A DNA stretch of 64,000 nt from Lunularia cruciata. Lineage: Eukaryota > Streptophyta > Marchantiopsida > Lunulariales > Lunulariaceae. The position numbers were made by a program, and so were the translations under genes. The DNA is taken from assembly GCA_948567375.1 (NCBI GenBank), contig OX419759.1:45423493-45487492 (forward strand), written 5' to 3'. The notes under the pieces were generated by a model. That model saw only the letters and a program-made list of their open reading frames with translations, did no database searches and was not told the origin of the DNA. Positions 22,500-32,560 of this stretch are shown here, one piece after another. The first letter of the stretch is position 1. Each line of letters begins with the position of its first letter.

Positions 22500-23450
22500 C
22501 TTGAGCTCTACAAAAGCTCTCTCCTGCTCATCTCCCCAACACCACTCCTATGGAAGCTTGGTCAGCTTCATCAAGGCCTTGGCAATGGCACTAAATCCTC
22601 TAACATAACGGCGATAGAAGTTTGCCAACCCAAGGAATGCTTGCACTTTACTCACATCCGTAGGCCAAGGAATATGTGCAATAGCCTCCACCTTGGTATG
22701 CTAGACACCAAGTCCTCCGGGGTAGATAGTGTGACCCAAATACTCAACCTGCTTGTGGAAGAACCTACACTTCCCAAGATGTAATTTGAGTCCATGAGAT
22801 CTCAACCTCTCAAACACCTCCAACAACTATCTCTCATGCTCTTCCACAATAGTGCTATAAACCAAAATGTCATCAATGTAGAACCTAGCAAAATTCAATC
22901 CAGCTAGGATCCTATCCATGACCCTCGGGAACTCAGCAAGAGCGTTCTTTAACCCAAATGGTAAGAACCTCCACCAATATATCACATCCTTGCCGTGAGG
23001 ATCAATAGCCGAACATTCTCTCTTGGAATTATCCTCCTTCCTGATCGGCAACTGATGATATCCCGCTTGAAGATCCAAAGTACTGAAGACCTTTGCATGC
23101 CTAATCACATCAAAAATCTCCTTCGGTGTAGGCATGGCATACCAATCAGCCTTGGTCTGTCGGTTGATAGGACGGTAATCTCCACACATCCGCCTATCTA
23201 TATAGTTGCCATGCATATCCTTCTTGGCTGGCATCACTGTCTTTGATGCATACTCTCCATGAGAAATCTCCACCAAACCAGCCTCAAAAAGGTCACTACT
23301 CCGGCTCTAAATCAATATCCTCTCCATCTCACTATATCGATAAGGAAGTCGGAAAACTGGTGTGTTGCTAGTCAGCTCAATCTGTATACCAAGTTCCTTC
23401 AGAGCACCCAAATCCTTCATACTGAAGGCAAAACAACTCATGTGGCTCCT
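22500..23450 (-). pseudogene. G3 reverse transcriptase
   Basis: The frame at 23276-22827 contains VEISHGEYASKTVMPAKKD, RMCGDYRPINRQT, VFSTLDLQAGYHQLPI, WRFLPFGLKNALAEFPRVMD and the catalytic box ARFYIDDILVYS. The upstream finger region (23450-23280; PVFRLPYRYSEME) is in another frame, and the thumb (22800-22500; WVFFHKQVEYLGH-type) is decayed. The motifs place it in Ty3/gypsy pol, in a lineage distinct from G1/G2 by sequence. It is preceded by the methyltransferase and a glycine-rich linker. Confidence 0.92.
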
Positions 23451-23882
23451 CAAGAACCTCCAAACCCTCCGTCTTTCTTCTCTAGTAAGCTTGGGTCCAA
23501 GATCTGGCTCCCAAGTATCCTCTGTAACTGTAGTAGGAGTGAGAGACGTACTGATTGACTGCTACACTGGGCCCTTCGGAGCAATAGTGTCATGCTCCCA
23601 ACCACTAGAGGTCCTAACCTCTGTGTGAAAAACTCCCTCCACTCTGGTTGCAAGCTCCACACGTCCTCTAGCTGCATCCCATGTGGACCAAGGGTGTAAT
23701 CCAAGTAGCCCACGCTCACCTAGATGGACTCCAAGTAGACCACTCTCCCTAGTAGCTACTGGATGTGTCCCAAGAATACCATGTCCACTCGGTCCATTGC
23801 CCCCAGCATGTGTTTGAATCGTCTTGATAGGCACATGGCTCACAAGTGTCCGAGTGGTGATGCCTATCAAGTGCATCCTACA
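23450..23882 (-). other. G3 linker between methyltransferase and RT
   Basis: The same frame as the methyltransferase C-terminus continues for about 120 residues after motif X. Three imperfect copies of G-(I/L)-L-G-x-H occur at 23780-23694 (GILGTH, GLLGVH, GLLGLH), the trace of a short internal DNA duplication. A tail, TSSGWEHDTIAPKGPV, follows. No known domain was recognised. It may only separate the two enzymes. Confidence 0.45.
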
Positions 23883-24840
23883 TTGCTCTGCCAAGCCAAG
23901 GCTCAGAATCCAAGTCAAACAGTTCAGGTCCATAGCCTGACCTAACACCTATCACTTGGATGCCTCTAACACTCTTGGAACAGCGGTAATACCGGTGCAA
24001 AAACCCATCACCCGCTCTCTCTCATTAGCATTGGGCTCCTCCAACTGTTGTAATTGTGAGTCATAAACAAGTCCAAGTCCTCCCTCTCGAAAAGCATGAG
24101 AGCTTGGAAAACTCATGAGTGTGGGAAATGCAGCTCTAGGCTGTCCAACTAGGTTCACCACTGCCATAGGTGACCTATCAGCCACTACCATTGTCTGAGA
24201 TTGACGCCCAACATCCAAGATATCATCAAGAAGGATGTGGTCAAGTCGCTGAATCCCATCATAAGCGCGTTGTAGAACCTCTCTGGGTAAGAGGTTCATC
24301 CACCAAAGGACAAAGACGATGAGCCCATGATCCCACTCTGGTTGTATCTAACAATATAGCAGGTCCTATCTAAGAATGGACGTGATGTGTACTCACCACC
24401 ACTCTGGTGCGAGAATCACCCATCAAAGGAACATTCTCCAAAAGGTAAGCTCAAGAAACAGACAGATGAACCTGGAGATGTTGTAGTATTTGTAACATCT
24501 CCCAAAACACACCAGAACAAGGATCTTGAAGACCCAATCCTCTACCAACACGTGTATGTCCCTAACATGGCCATCCAGAAATCACCAAGTGAATAGGCCC
24601 ATGTCTCTCTAGTTCATGCGCTCCTAGTAAGGAAATGTCTCCTAGTAGGGCCTTCTAATTACCTCTGACTGCTAACATCGGTAATAACTCCGGAGACCGA
24701 TAGGCCAAGTGTGCCACATGATGTAGAGAGACTTGCTTAGCAGTCTCATCTCTCTCTACATACAAATACCTTTGTACTCGTATACCCGCCTGTAACACCA
24801 TAGCTAGTCCGGTGCTGATCCCACCAAACAACTCCAATAG
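23883..24840 (-). pseudogene. DNMT3-like cytosine-5 DNA methyltransferase domain inside the G3 polyprotein
   Basis: The domain covers about 320 codons. Motif I: LLELFGGISTGLAMVLQAGI, then RYLYVERDETA (24840-24750), the AdoMet-binding loop. Motif IV: GPIHLVISGWPC, then a TAG where Q is expected, then GHTRVG (catalytic Cys codon 24565-24567, stop 24562-24564). Motif VI: AYLLENVPLMGDSRTRV (ENV at 24430-24438). Motif VIII-like: LLDTTRVGSWAHRL (24295-24330). A frameshift follows near 24295, then motif IX-like ERERVMGF (about 24020) and motif X-like VLGQAMDLNCL (23948). The GI.TGL, GP..LVI.G.PC, LLENV and AHR order fits the DNMT3 type better than DNMT1/CMT or bacterial enzymes. Lesions: stops at 24655-24657, 24562-24564, about 24452 and 24332, a double stop at 23949-23954, and one frameshift. 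The position between protease and RT shows it was part of pol. Confidence 0.9.
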
Positions 24841-25377
24841 ACAAATCCCCTCTAATGGATACTACCAAGCAATGAGTGTGGTATCCAAGGGGGTCAAAGC
24901 AATCGCCTCTGGATGCTCATCCTCACACTCATCTCCTAATGGTACGAAGGCTCCACTCCAAGCCTGCTGCACCAACTGATGTGCATGTTGCTGCAATGCC
25001 TCCTCTGAACTCCACAATGGAACATCTAAGGTGGATAGAACAATCCCACTTGTACTCCAAAGGCGAGTGATCTCCTTTGGTACTAGAGTATCCTTTGCAT
25101 GGGCGTTCCCCTCCAACAAGTCACCAGGCCAAGTAACTGCACCACTGAAAGCTAAAACTGATGCTGCCATGGTCCTAGACTATAGTGAGCCAAGACTGCC
25201 ACTACTGAAGCGTACTGGTAGGCAACATACCCATCCCTCACCAGACTGCCAACTAGGTCTATAAGAGGCTGTCTCCTCCCAATAGTCAATGCTGAAACCC
25301 ATGGGGTATAACACTGCTCTCCCAACTAGCACATCATATGACTCAGCTATTGTCGCAATAGCCTGAGCTCTCACCAC
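24841..25377 (-). other. G3 spacer region between protease and methyltransferase
   Basis: The frame 25377-25180 includes the protease C-terminal block YDVLVGRAVLYPMGFSIDYW, which fits the usual late retropepsin region. The frame 25170-24862 (MAASVLAFSGAVTW..., ITRLWSTSGIVLSTLD...) is protein-like, but I do not recognise it. A single stop (TAG at 24862-24864) separates it from the methyltransferase start (YPLEGICLLELF). It may be an N-terminal extension of the methyltransferase. Confidence 0.5.
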
Positions 25378-25500
25378 CGAGCTATCAATCGGATGACCAG
25401 GCTGAACCTAGACAAAAAGCTCTCCATGTGTGACGTACTGTGTCAAACCATCACCTAGAGATGTCTGGATCTGAAATGGACACCTCTCCACATCGGTCTT

Positions 25501-26052
25501 TCATAACTCCAGACCAACAACTGCAGCCTTCCCCAACATAAGGGGCTGCGCACCAGAGTCTAACAAGACTCTCTGTAGTGTAAAGACCTTCCTTGAAGGT
25601 CCCACCAAACAACAAATCCCCCTCTGGTTATCCAATAGGACAACACTAGGTGTAAACCATGCTCTCTCAAAGGCCGGTCTAGCTGGCAACTCTTCTAGTC
25701 TAGCCGTTGCTGCCTGCCATAAACCATTGGTTGCTGAACAGATCCCATGCTTCTCAACCAAGTCAGCTACACTACCAACCACCTCTGCCTTGGTAGTAGG
25801 AACTGCACCATCCCTACTCTCACACAACATGGCAGCCAACTGGAATACTAGGGCTGGGTCAACTCCCAATGTAAACATATCACTAGCCAAAAACAAAGGA
25901 TGCCGCATAATCAGCTGAGCCGCCCCCAACATCATGCTAGACTCAGTCTCTGTAGTAGTAGGTGGCTGACTAGCATGTAGTCCATCATGCACTCCATCAC
26001 CACCTACCACACCTGCACTGGGATGCCTAGGAACCATGGATATTGTCTGCAA
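25501..26052 (-). pseudogene. G3 aspartic protease and preceding gag-pol linker
   Basis: The open frame is 183 residues. The first 130 are alanine-rich linker (LASDMFTLGVDPALVFQLAAM and so on). The end holds the retropepsin active site, RVLLDSGAQPLMLG, with an intact D-S-G, unlike G1/G2. The flap and C-terminal part continue in the next frame to about 25180. It would process the polyprotein and so presumably release the methyltransferase. Confidence 0.82.
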
Positions 26053-26109
26053 TGCCTCTGATAGTGTGAAAGACTCAAGAAGTCTGACCTATCTCTCAAC
26101 CTCTCCTCT

Positions 26110-27648
26110 CTATGGGTCCAACTCCACTAATGCTCCTCTAGGCTCTGGAGCATGTAATGCACTCCTAGTCACTGCTGCAAATGCATCCACCTTTACTGCT
26201 CCGCACATGAAGTCCAAAGCATCTCTATCACTAGCCAATGAGGTGGAAGCCTCAACACCCAAATCTGATCTCCTCTGAGCAATAGCCATACTAGCCAATC
26301 TCTGCTCCAACTTCTCAATCCAAGTAGCCATAGATGTGTCAGAAGTAAGGGCAGGTAGTGCACCTCTACTAGGTGTAGATCCTCTACCACCACCTCTACC
26401 ACCTCGTCCTCCATGAACTGAAGCTCCTCTACTACCTGCCATAGCAGCCCTACCACTCCGTAACTCCTAGTGTAGATCAAAACATTGGTCACTAGTGTGA
26501 CCAAATCTGTGGCAATGCTCACATTGCCTCTGTGCTGGCTGTGATGCACCCAAGGTAACAGGTCCACTGCCCTGAGTATACTCTCTCCGATGGTGAGGTC
26601 CACCACAAGTCCAACAAGCAACACCACTACTCACTTGCTGTTGTTGACCCAAAAATGAGGATAAGGGTCTTACTCCACTAGGCGCTCCACTTGTTCCATA
26701 GGATTTGGGCTGTCCACCCTGTCCTCAAAAACCAACTAGGCATGGTGCACTCTGCTGCACTCTAGAAGAAGTCACAACCGTGGATGAGGTCTCTCTACCA
26801 AATCCAGATGTCACCACTCTCTCCTCCACCATGTTGAGCTCAATATGCTCAGCCAAACCAAAGACTACTACCAAAGTGAGCGAAGTAGCTTGCAACAACG
26901 TAGCATTACGAACTCTATGTCGTAACTCCTTGTCCAATATCCCATACCAAAATTGGATTGCTTGGGCCTCAGTAACTCTCTGAGTGAAACTGATCAGCCA
27001 CCTTATGCGAGTGTATGCCTCACGTAGGCTCTCTCCAGCCTTCCACTGGAACTCTTGCAAGCTCCTCAGCTTGTCAGTCCATACTCCCTGGTAGTTCTAC
27101 CTCAAACACAAGAAGAACTCCACCATGGGGTTAAACCCTGGTACCACACCACCTCCTGCAGCGGTACCTCCACTCATAATAGCACTCTCTCCAGCTAGTG
27201 CACCTCCACTAGCTCCACCCACACAACTTGAGCTAGAACTCGTAGGTACAGCCAATCTACTATTGGCCACCAAGCCTGAAGTGATGGAGACATAGTGTGG
27301 AGACCAATATTGTCTCCATAACTCAATCTCCTCCAAATGAGCCCTCCTAAACTCATGGTAGTCATCCATTGGTGGACCCTCCAAGTGTTGAAACAACCTC
27401 TTCCATGCCATGAAGGGTGTGAACAAAGTCAGGTTCCACATCTGCTGCAGATCACTCCAACTATCAAACTCTTGGATGAAGTCATCCAACTCAATGATAC
27501 TCACTGTACCAGAGTAACGCCTAGGGCCTTTGGAGGCCCCATAAATCTCATCCATGTCCCACAACAACGGTGCGGACACACCAAGTGCACTCTCAACTAA
27601 ATCAGCTCTTGTGTCGAACTCCAACTCAGAGTCAATCTCCTCTCTCAC
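26110..27648 (-). pseudogene. G3 gag with two zinc knuckles and RGG-type segment
   Basis: The frame 27648-27097 carries the capsid-like start (DDFIQEFDSWSDLQQMWNL, MAWKRLFQHLEG) and a Gly/Ser/Ala-rich tail. The frame 27060-26725 continues with LREAYTRIRWLISF and FWYGILDKELRHRV, typical of plant retrotransposon gag. The frame 26652-26467 has two knuckles: CWTCGGPHHRREY, whose last Cys is Tyr, and an intact CEHCHRFGHTSDQC. The frame 26442-26110 begins with a glycine/arginine-rich stretch (GGRGGRGGGRG). Together these bind and package RNA. Confidence 0.85.
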
Positions 27649-28131
27649 TGGGACCTAAGATATAGGTTGATACCGAGTGCCACTCCGAGTAAACACACTA
27701 TGTACTACAGGGCTATCTCCTCTGGAATCCCCAAAGAACTCCGTCGTGACAAAGTAACCACAACACCAAACCCGAACCACCAATTGCAACCGTAAGTGCC
27801 AACACCACCAAGTGCCAATACCAACTAAGCACCACCCACTAATGTAACTCTAACAGAGATGACAACACTAGTGGAAAGGGCAACTTGTAACCTGCCATCA
27901 CAACACGTACTCTCACGGTCAGCATGTCATCACTTCTTGCCTCATCGGAGAGAAACAAAGGTAGTCTGACTGGTCATCACTCCAGCCTCACCATCGAGAG
28001 CACACCAGAGCACCAACGCTCAAAAGTTAGGGCACCTCACACAAACGTGGTGCACAAACAAGAAGCAGAGAATGGAGGAGATCCAATCACAAGAAATCTA
28101 AACAAAAACTCTCCATCTCATAACACAACAT

Positions 28132-28150
28132 GGGATTGACTCTGTCACCA
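28132..28150 (-). other. Probable G3 primer binding site
   Basis: The minus strand reads TGGTGACAGAGTCAATCCC. A PBS must begin with TGG to pair with the CCA tail of a tRNA, and this sequence sits about 480 bp before gag. It is a variant of the tRNA-Met type TGGTATCAGAGC, or a site for another tRNA. If it is right, the 5' LTR spans 28153-29368 and the segment shared with the left end (28928-29368) is only its U3 part. Confidence 0.5.
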
Positions 28151-28152
28151 TT

Positions 28153-29368
28153 TGGCATTTGACATAAAAGAAGTTTGTATCTAAGTCCTAAGCTATCAAG
28201 ATCACCAAGAATGGGATCAAACTGCCTCTCCTAGCCAAAGTTACATGTGTATAGATAATGGTGGCATAGTCTCTAGGACAAAAAGTGAGGGAGGACCAGT
28301 TGGCTAGGGCACCAGTCTAGGAACAACAGATCTAGGGGTCAAACCCTATTGCACACAATCTAGCACAAAAGGTAGATTTTGCTAACCAATGACCAATATT
28401 TACTCTAAACAAGCTAGCCTCACGCCAGCAAGTTGGCTTGCTAGCCCTTCTAGGACTTTGTAGCCTCTCATAGCCCTATGCCTCGAAACACCAAAATTTA
28501 GCCAAATGAGGCCTTTCTTCTTGCTACTTCGAACACTTCAAACCTCCTCCAAATCCCCAGCTAACTTTCCACACGAGCCAAATTGACAACACGGGTTTTT
28601 CCAAATCACAAATTCATGAGAATAGCTTCCCAACTCCACCTTCAATTTGACTTTCTGAGCCCAACTTGCAACAAATTGGTCTTGCCTTCACCTCTTGAGC
28701 TCAAAATCACAACCACTGCTCAAAATGTGCTCTTTCTTTGCTTGGAATTTGGCCAGCGCTTCCGCACACTGTCTTCCTTACTGCCAAACCTGCATCAATT
28801 GAATGAGCTTCTGCACACTAGGGAAACACTGAACTTGGATCGAGCTACCAACGATCCACCGAGCTTGGAGATACCACCAACACTCAAAGTTCATGCACCC
28901 AATTTCCCCTTGACTTCACTTCTGTGATGTAATCAGATTGCTTACCACTCTCAACTCAACTCAACTCAACTTAGATCAATACTTGATTTGTCACTCTATA
29001 AACTGCCAACAACTAGGCACTGATTATAGTCAAGCCACACCCACTCAAGCATAGAGAATCCAAGTGACGCTCGTTGGCCTCTATCCACCATAGCCAGGAA
29101 CTTGAAAGCTCAACATCAGAGAGCTCACTTTGAAACTATACCCCCTGGACTCGAGCTAGCTCTGAAACCCTAACAATCTTGCTGATGGCACACTCGACGG
29201 TGAGAACGGTGCAAAGTGACAATGGGCCCCACCGTGAAGTCAGTACCCCGAACACAAAATCTGACCATCGGAAAGTAGTCTCTAAGAAATTGCTGAAATA
29301 ACTCTAACTACTATCATTGGAACTCTAGTGTCCGAGCATCTAGATGCGGCACTACAAATGGCATGACA
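28153..29368 (-). repeat. Probable G3 5' LTR
   Basis: Its distal 441 bp (28928-29368) repeat the segment at 19748-20202, including the CTCAA pentamer run and the GAGCATCTAGATGCGG block. The inner 775 bp have no counterpart at the left end. If the PBS at 28132-28150 is correct this is a 1.2-kb LTR lacking the first 75 bases seen at 20208-20281; otherwise the LTR is only 441 bp and the rest is leader. No other gene was seen in it. Confidence 0.55.
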
Positions 29369-29880
29369 ATTTCCCTTGCTCTTTTGTCTCTAATTCTTCT
29401 TTTTCTCACCACTCATATTGCATGTGCATGTTTTTTTGTTGCAATTTTCACAATACTAACTATTTTCCTTTCATGTATTACCAAAGTGCATCAAATCCAT
29501 TCAATAACCATGCTTTGATTCTACATCCGCCATGAGCATGATCATTGCATGTTGCATCTGTGTCAACATTTATTTTCTTCTTTAAGCCCCCTCTACTCAA
29601 CAAAGGTCTGCAACATTCTTGCACATTTTACTACAATGGGACCTTTTGGAAGCAATCTATTTTGCCTTGGCACTCACGAGCTTTCAAACAATAAATCAGT
29701 ACCGACATTACCACAGCTACTTGGGGCCTTAATGGGGCATTGATGAAGTTGTTCAGGCTTTTTGGAGTTATAGTCAACCTACATGGAAGCCAGAAATCTA
29801 GTTTTAAGTGTTTTGGTACTCGAGCACTCAGAGATTGTGTTGTGACATACACTTTCCTCTCATATAATGTTCTCAGATCC
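29369..29880. other. Unassigned stretch between G3 and copia remnant C1
   Basis: This AT-rich DNA contains only short chance frames (29344-29535, 29549-29743, 29631-29852). The end nearest C1 may hold the decayed 3' tail of that element, but no LTR was recognised. Confidence 0.4.
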
Positions 29881-32560
29881 CGTCCTATAACACCTCTGTG
29901 CCAATCTTTTGCAAATTGATCTCACCATTTGTCACAGCTTCCCTGATAAAATGATGTCTCACATCAATATGCTTTCTCCTCAAATGATATACTTGATTCT
30001 TGGCCAAGTGAATAGGGATTTGGCTATCACAAAAAAGTTTGGTCTTCATGTTAGGGAGTCATGCATCCTTGGCTAATCTTTGTAGCCAAATTGCCTCTTT
30101 GGTAGCCTCTGTTGTTGCCATATATTTTGCATTTGTAGTAGAAAGAGCAACAATAGATTAGAGAGTAGACTTCCAACTTACTGCACCACCAACAAGTGTA
30201 AAAATAAATCATTTTGTAGACCTTCTCAAAGACAATGCCAATATTTCTAGTCCCTTTCGAATAACAAACTATCCACATCAAAATTTCTCCATATTGTTTC
30301 CCTAGATTTTCCATGTACATACTCACCATAGCATAATTAAACTCCCAGCAGCACTCATAAGGAATATTTGACATTACTTTTCTCTCCTCCTCATTTGATG
30401 GATATTGCTACAACCATATCCTTAAATGACTTTCCATTGGAGTTCTCATTAGTTTTGCATTCTCCATGCCAAAATGAGCAAGTAACTTTTTCAAATATCT
30501 CCTTTGAGATATCCATAAAATTCCTTTGCTGCTGTCCTGGTGGATTTCAATCCCAAGCACCACCTTTGAAGAACACAAGTCCTTCATATCAAAATCCTTA
30601 CCAAGTTTAGCTGTCAATTTCTCCACCTCAACCATATTCGCCATGGAAATTAACATATCATCCACATATAGTACCAAAATGATTAAATCAAATACTCTAG
30701 GTCCATGTAGCTTCTTGAGGTACACTCAACAAACTAACTCGCTTCTGTTATATCCATGCTTCAAGATGAAAGCAGAAAATTTCATGTACCAAAGTCTTGG
30801 ACTTTGGTTTAGTCCATATAAAAACTGTTGTAACTTGCAAACTAGGTTTTCATTCCTTGGTACTACAAAACCTTCAGGTTGATGCATATAAATATCTCCT
30901 CAAATTCTCAATGTAGAAAATCAGTTGTAACACTAGTTGTAACACTAGTTGTTCCAACTCCAAGTTATACAACACAACTATTACCAACAATGCATGAATT
31001 GAAGAGATTTTTACCATTGCTGAAAAAATCTCATTGAAGTCAATATCTTCATTTGGCTATAACACTTTGCTACAAGTGTTGCTTTGTTTTGATCTTCCCT
31101 GATTTGGACGTCCTTCCTTCTTCCAAAATATCCATCTGCAACTAATTGCTCTCTTTCCCACAGGCAATTTTTCAAGTCTCCAAGTTTGGTTCTTGGCCAA
31201 AGACTTCATCTCCTCATCCATTGCATGATGCCATTTTTTACACTCTTAATTCTCTCCATCATGTTAGTCTCATCAAAAACTACATTCTTACTCAGAACAA
31301 GGCAACACCTTTTTGGATCCCATAATCTATATTCCTTTGTATACATCTCATATCCCAAGAATATACATTGTCTATATTTGGGATCTAACTTTTTCTTTGT
31401 TCTTGTTGAAATTGAACATAAGCTATACATCCAAACACTCAAAGTGAAGCATAATTAACATGCCAACCTGTCCATTTTTCCATAGGTGTCTTACACTCAA
31501 TAGTGGTGGAAGGAGAAATGTTTACCAAATGACAAGCCATATTGATAGCTTATGCCCAAAAGCTCTTCTCCAATGCGGTGTTGCTTAACGTACTTCTTGA
31601 ATTATCCAAGAGTGTATGATTTATCCACTCTGCCACTCCATTTTGTTGAGGGGTACCTGGTATGGTAAAGTGATGAAATATCCATTCACTCTTACAATAT
31701 CTATCAAACTCTCCAGGTTTGTATTCTCTACCATTATCAGTTCTCAAACACTTCACTTTCCTTTTACTTTGTTTGCCATCATCACCGTCCATTGTTTAAA
31801 GACAGAGAAGACCTCGGATGTTTGCTTCATGGTGTAGATCTATACTCTCCTAGAGTGATCATCAACCAAAGATACAAAATATAATGCTCTAGATTTTGAA
31901 GCTATAGGTGTAGTGCCCCAAACACTGGAATGCACAAAGTCTAAAATTATCTTTTTTCAATGAACTCTTGTGGGAAAGCTTACCCTCCATTGCTTTCTTG
32001 TTACACAATGCTGATAGAATTTTAACTTACAACTTCTAAGAGCCTTCAGAAGTTGTTGCTTGGACAATTCACTTAGACCCCTTTCACTCATATGATGGAG
32101 ACAGAGGTGCCATAAGTGAGTGAGATCTTTGGGATCTTCTTTTTCATAAATAGTTATTGTCACTTCTCTGGTAACCCTAAATCTCTGAACATAACTCATA
32201 AAGCTCATGAACAACTCCAACACATCTCAAAAAGATTTCCTATCTTCTTGCTCTTCATTGCAACCAGTGCTCCTTTGTGACCTTGAGTATTCTATTTTCT
32301 GCTTCCCACCTCCAACCATTAGACTCCAAAGTGCCTAGTGATATCAAATTCTCCCTTAACTCATAAACAAGCCTCACATCAGCAAGAGTCCTTGCAACAC
32401 CATCAAATATCTTAATACATATTGTACCAATGCTAATAGCTTTACAAGCCATGTTGTTCCCCATTATGACAGATCCTCCATTGAATGGTTTGTATTCATG
32501 AAACCACTCCTTATTTGGACACATTTGGTAAGAGCAGCCTGAGTCCAAAATATGCTAGGC
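29880..32560 (-). mobile_element. C1: decayed Ty1/copia pol remnant
   Basis: On the minus strand, 32548-32255 is the copia protease (MDSGCSYQMCPNKEWFHEY). At 32223-31957 is the pre-integrase block (LTHLWHLCLHHMSERGLSEL). At 31792-31550 is integrase (CLRTDNGREYKPGEF, GTPQQNGVAEWINHTLLD). At 31442-31206 is its C-terminus (RQCIFLGYEMYTKEYRLWDP). At 30725-30408 is RT with LVLYVDDMLIS, and at 30374-29910 RNase H ends in KNQVYHLRRKHIDVRHHFI. The gag end is missing; similarity to C2 stops at about 32560. No LTRs were seen. The copy is dead, with many stops and shifts. Confidence 0.9.

Larger units (their letters stand above)
19645..29368 (-). mobile_element. G3: Ty3/gypsy element encoding a DNA methyltransferase and a PHD finger
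   Basis: The minus-strand element is about 9.7 kb. Decoded order from the 5' side: LTR material (28153-29368), primer site (28132-28150), gag with two zinc knuckles and an RGG-rich part (27648-26110), aspartic protease (26052-25180), a spacer, a DNMT3-like cytosine-5 methyltransferase (24840-23883), RT (23450-22500), RNase H (22424-22068), integrase (22025-20840), PHD finger (20591-20457) and a truncated 3' LTR (19748-20281). No target duplication was found, because both outer ends appear damaged. Many stops and several frameshifts make the copy inactive. The pol sequence is not close to G1 or G2, and it has no chromodomain. Confidence 0.9.

Noticed and set aside
26193-26627. 144-codon minus-strand frame in G3
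   Set aside because: It overlaps the gag zinc knuckle frame and the RGG frame; its composition is that of an off-frame reading of gag.
30368-31458. Plus-strand frames of 80 to 118 codons in C1
   Set aside because: Antisense to copia RT and integrase, which give clear motifs on the minus strand.
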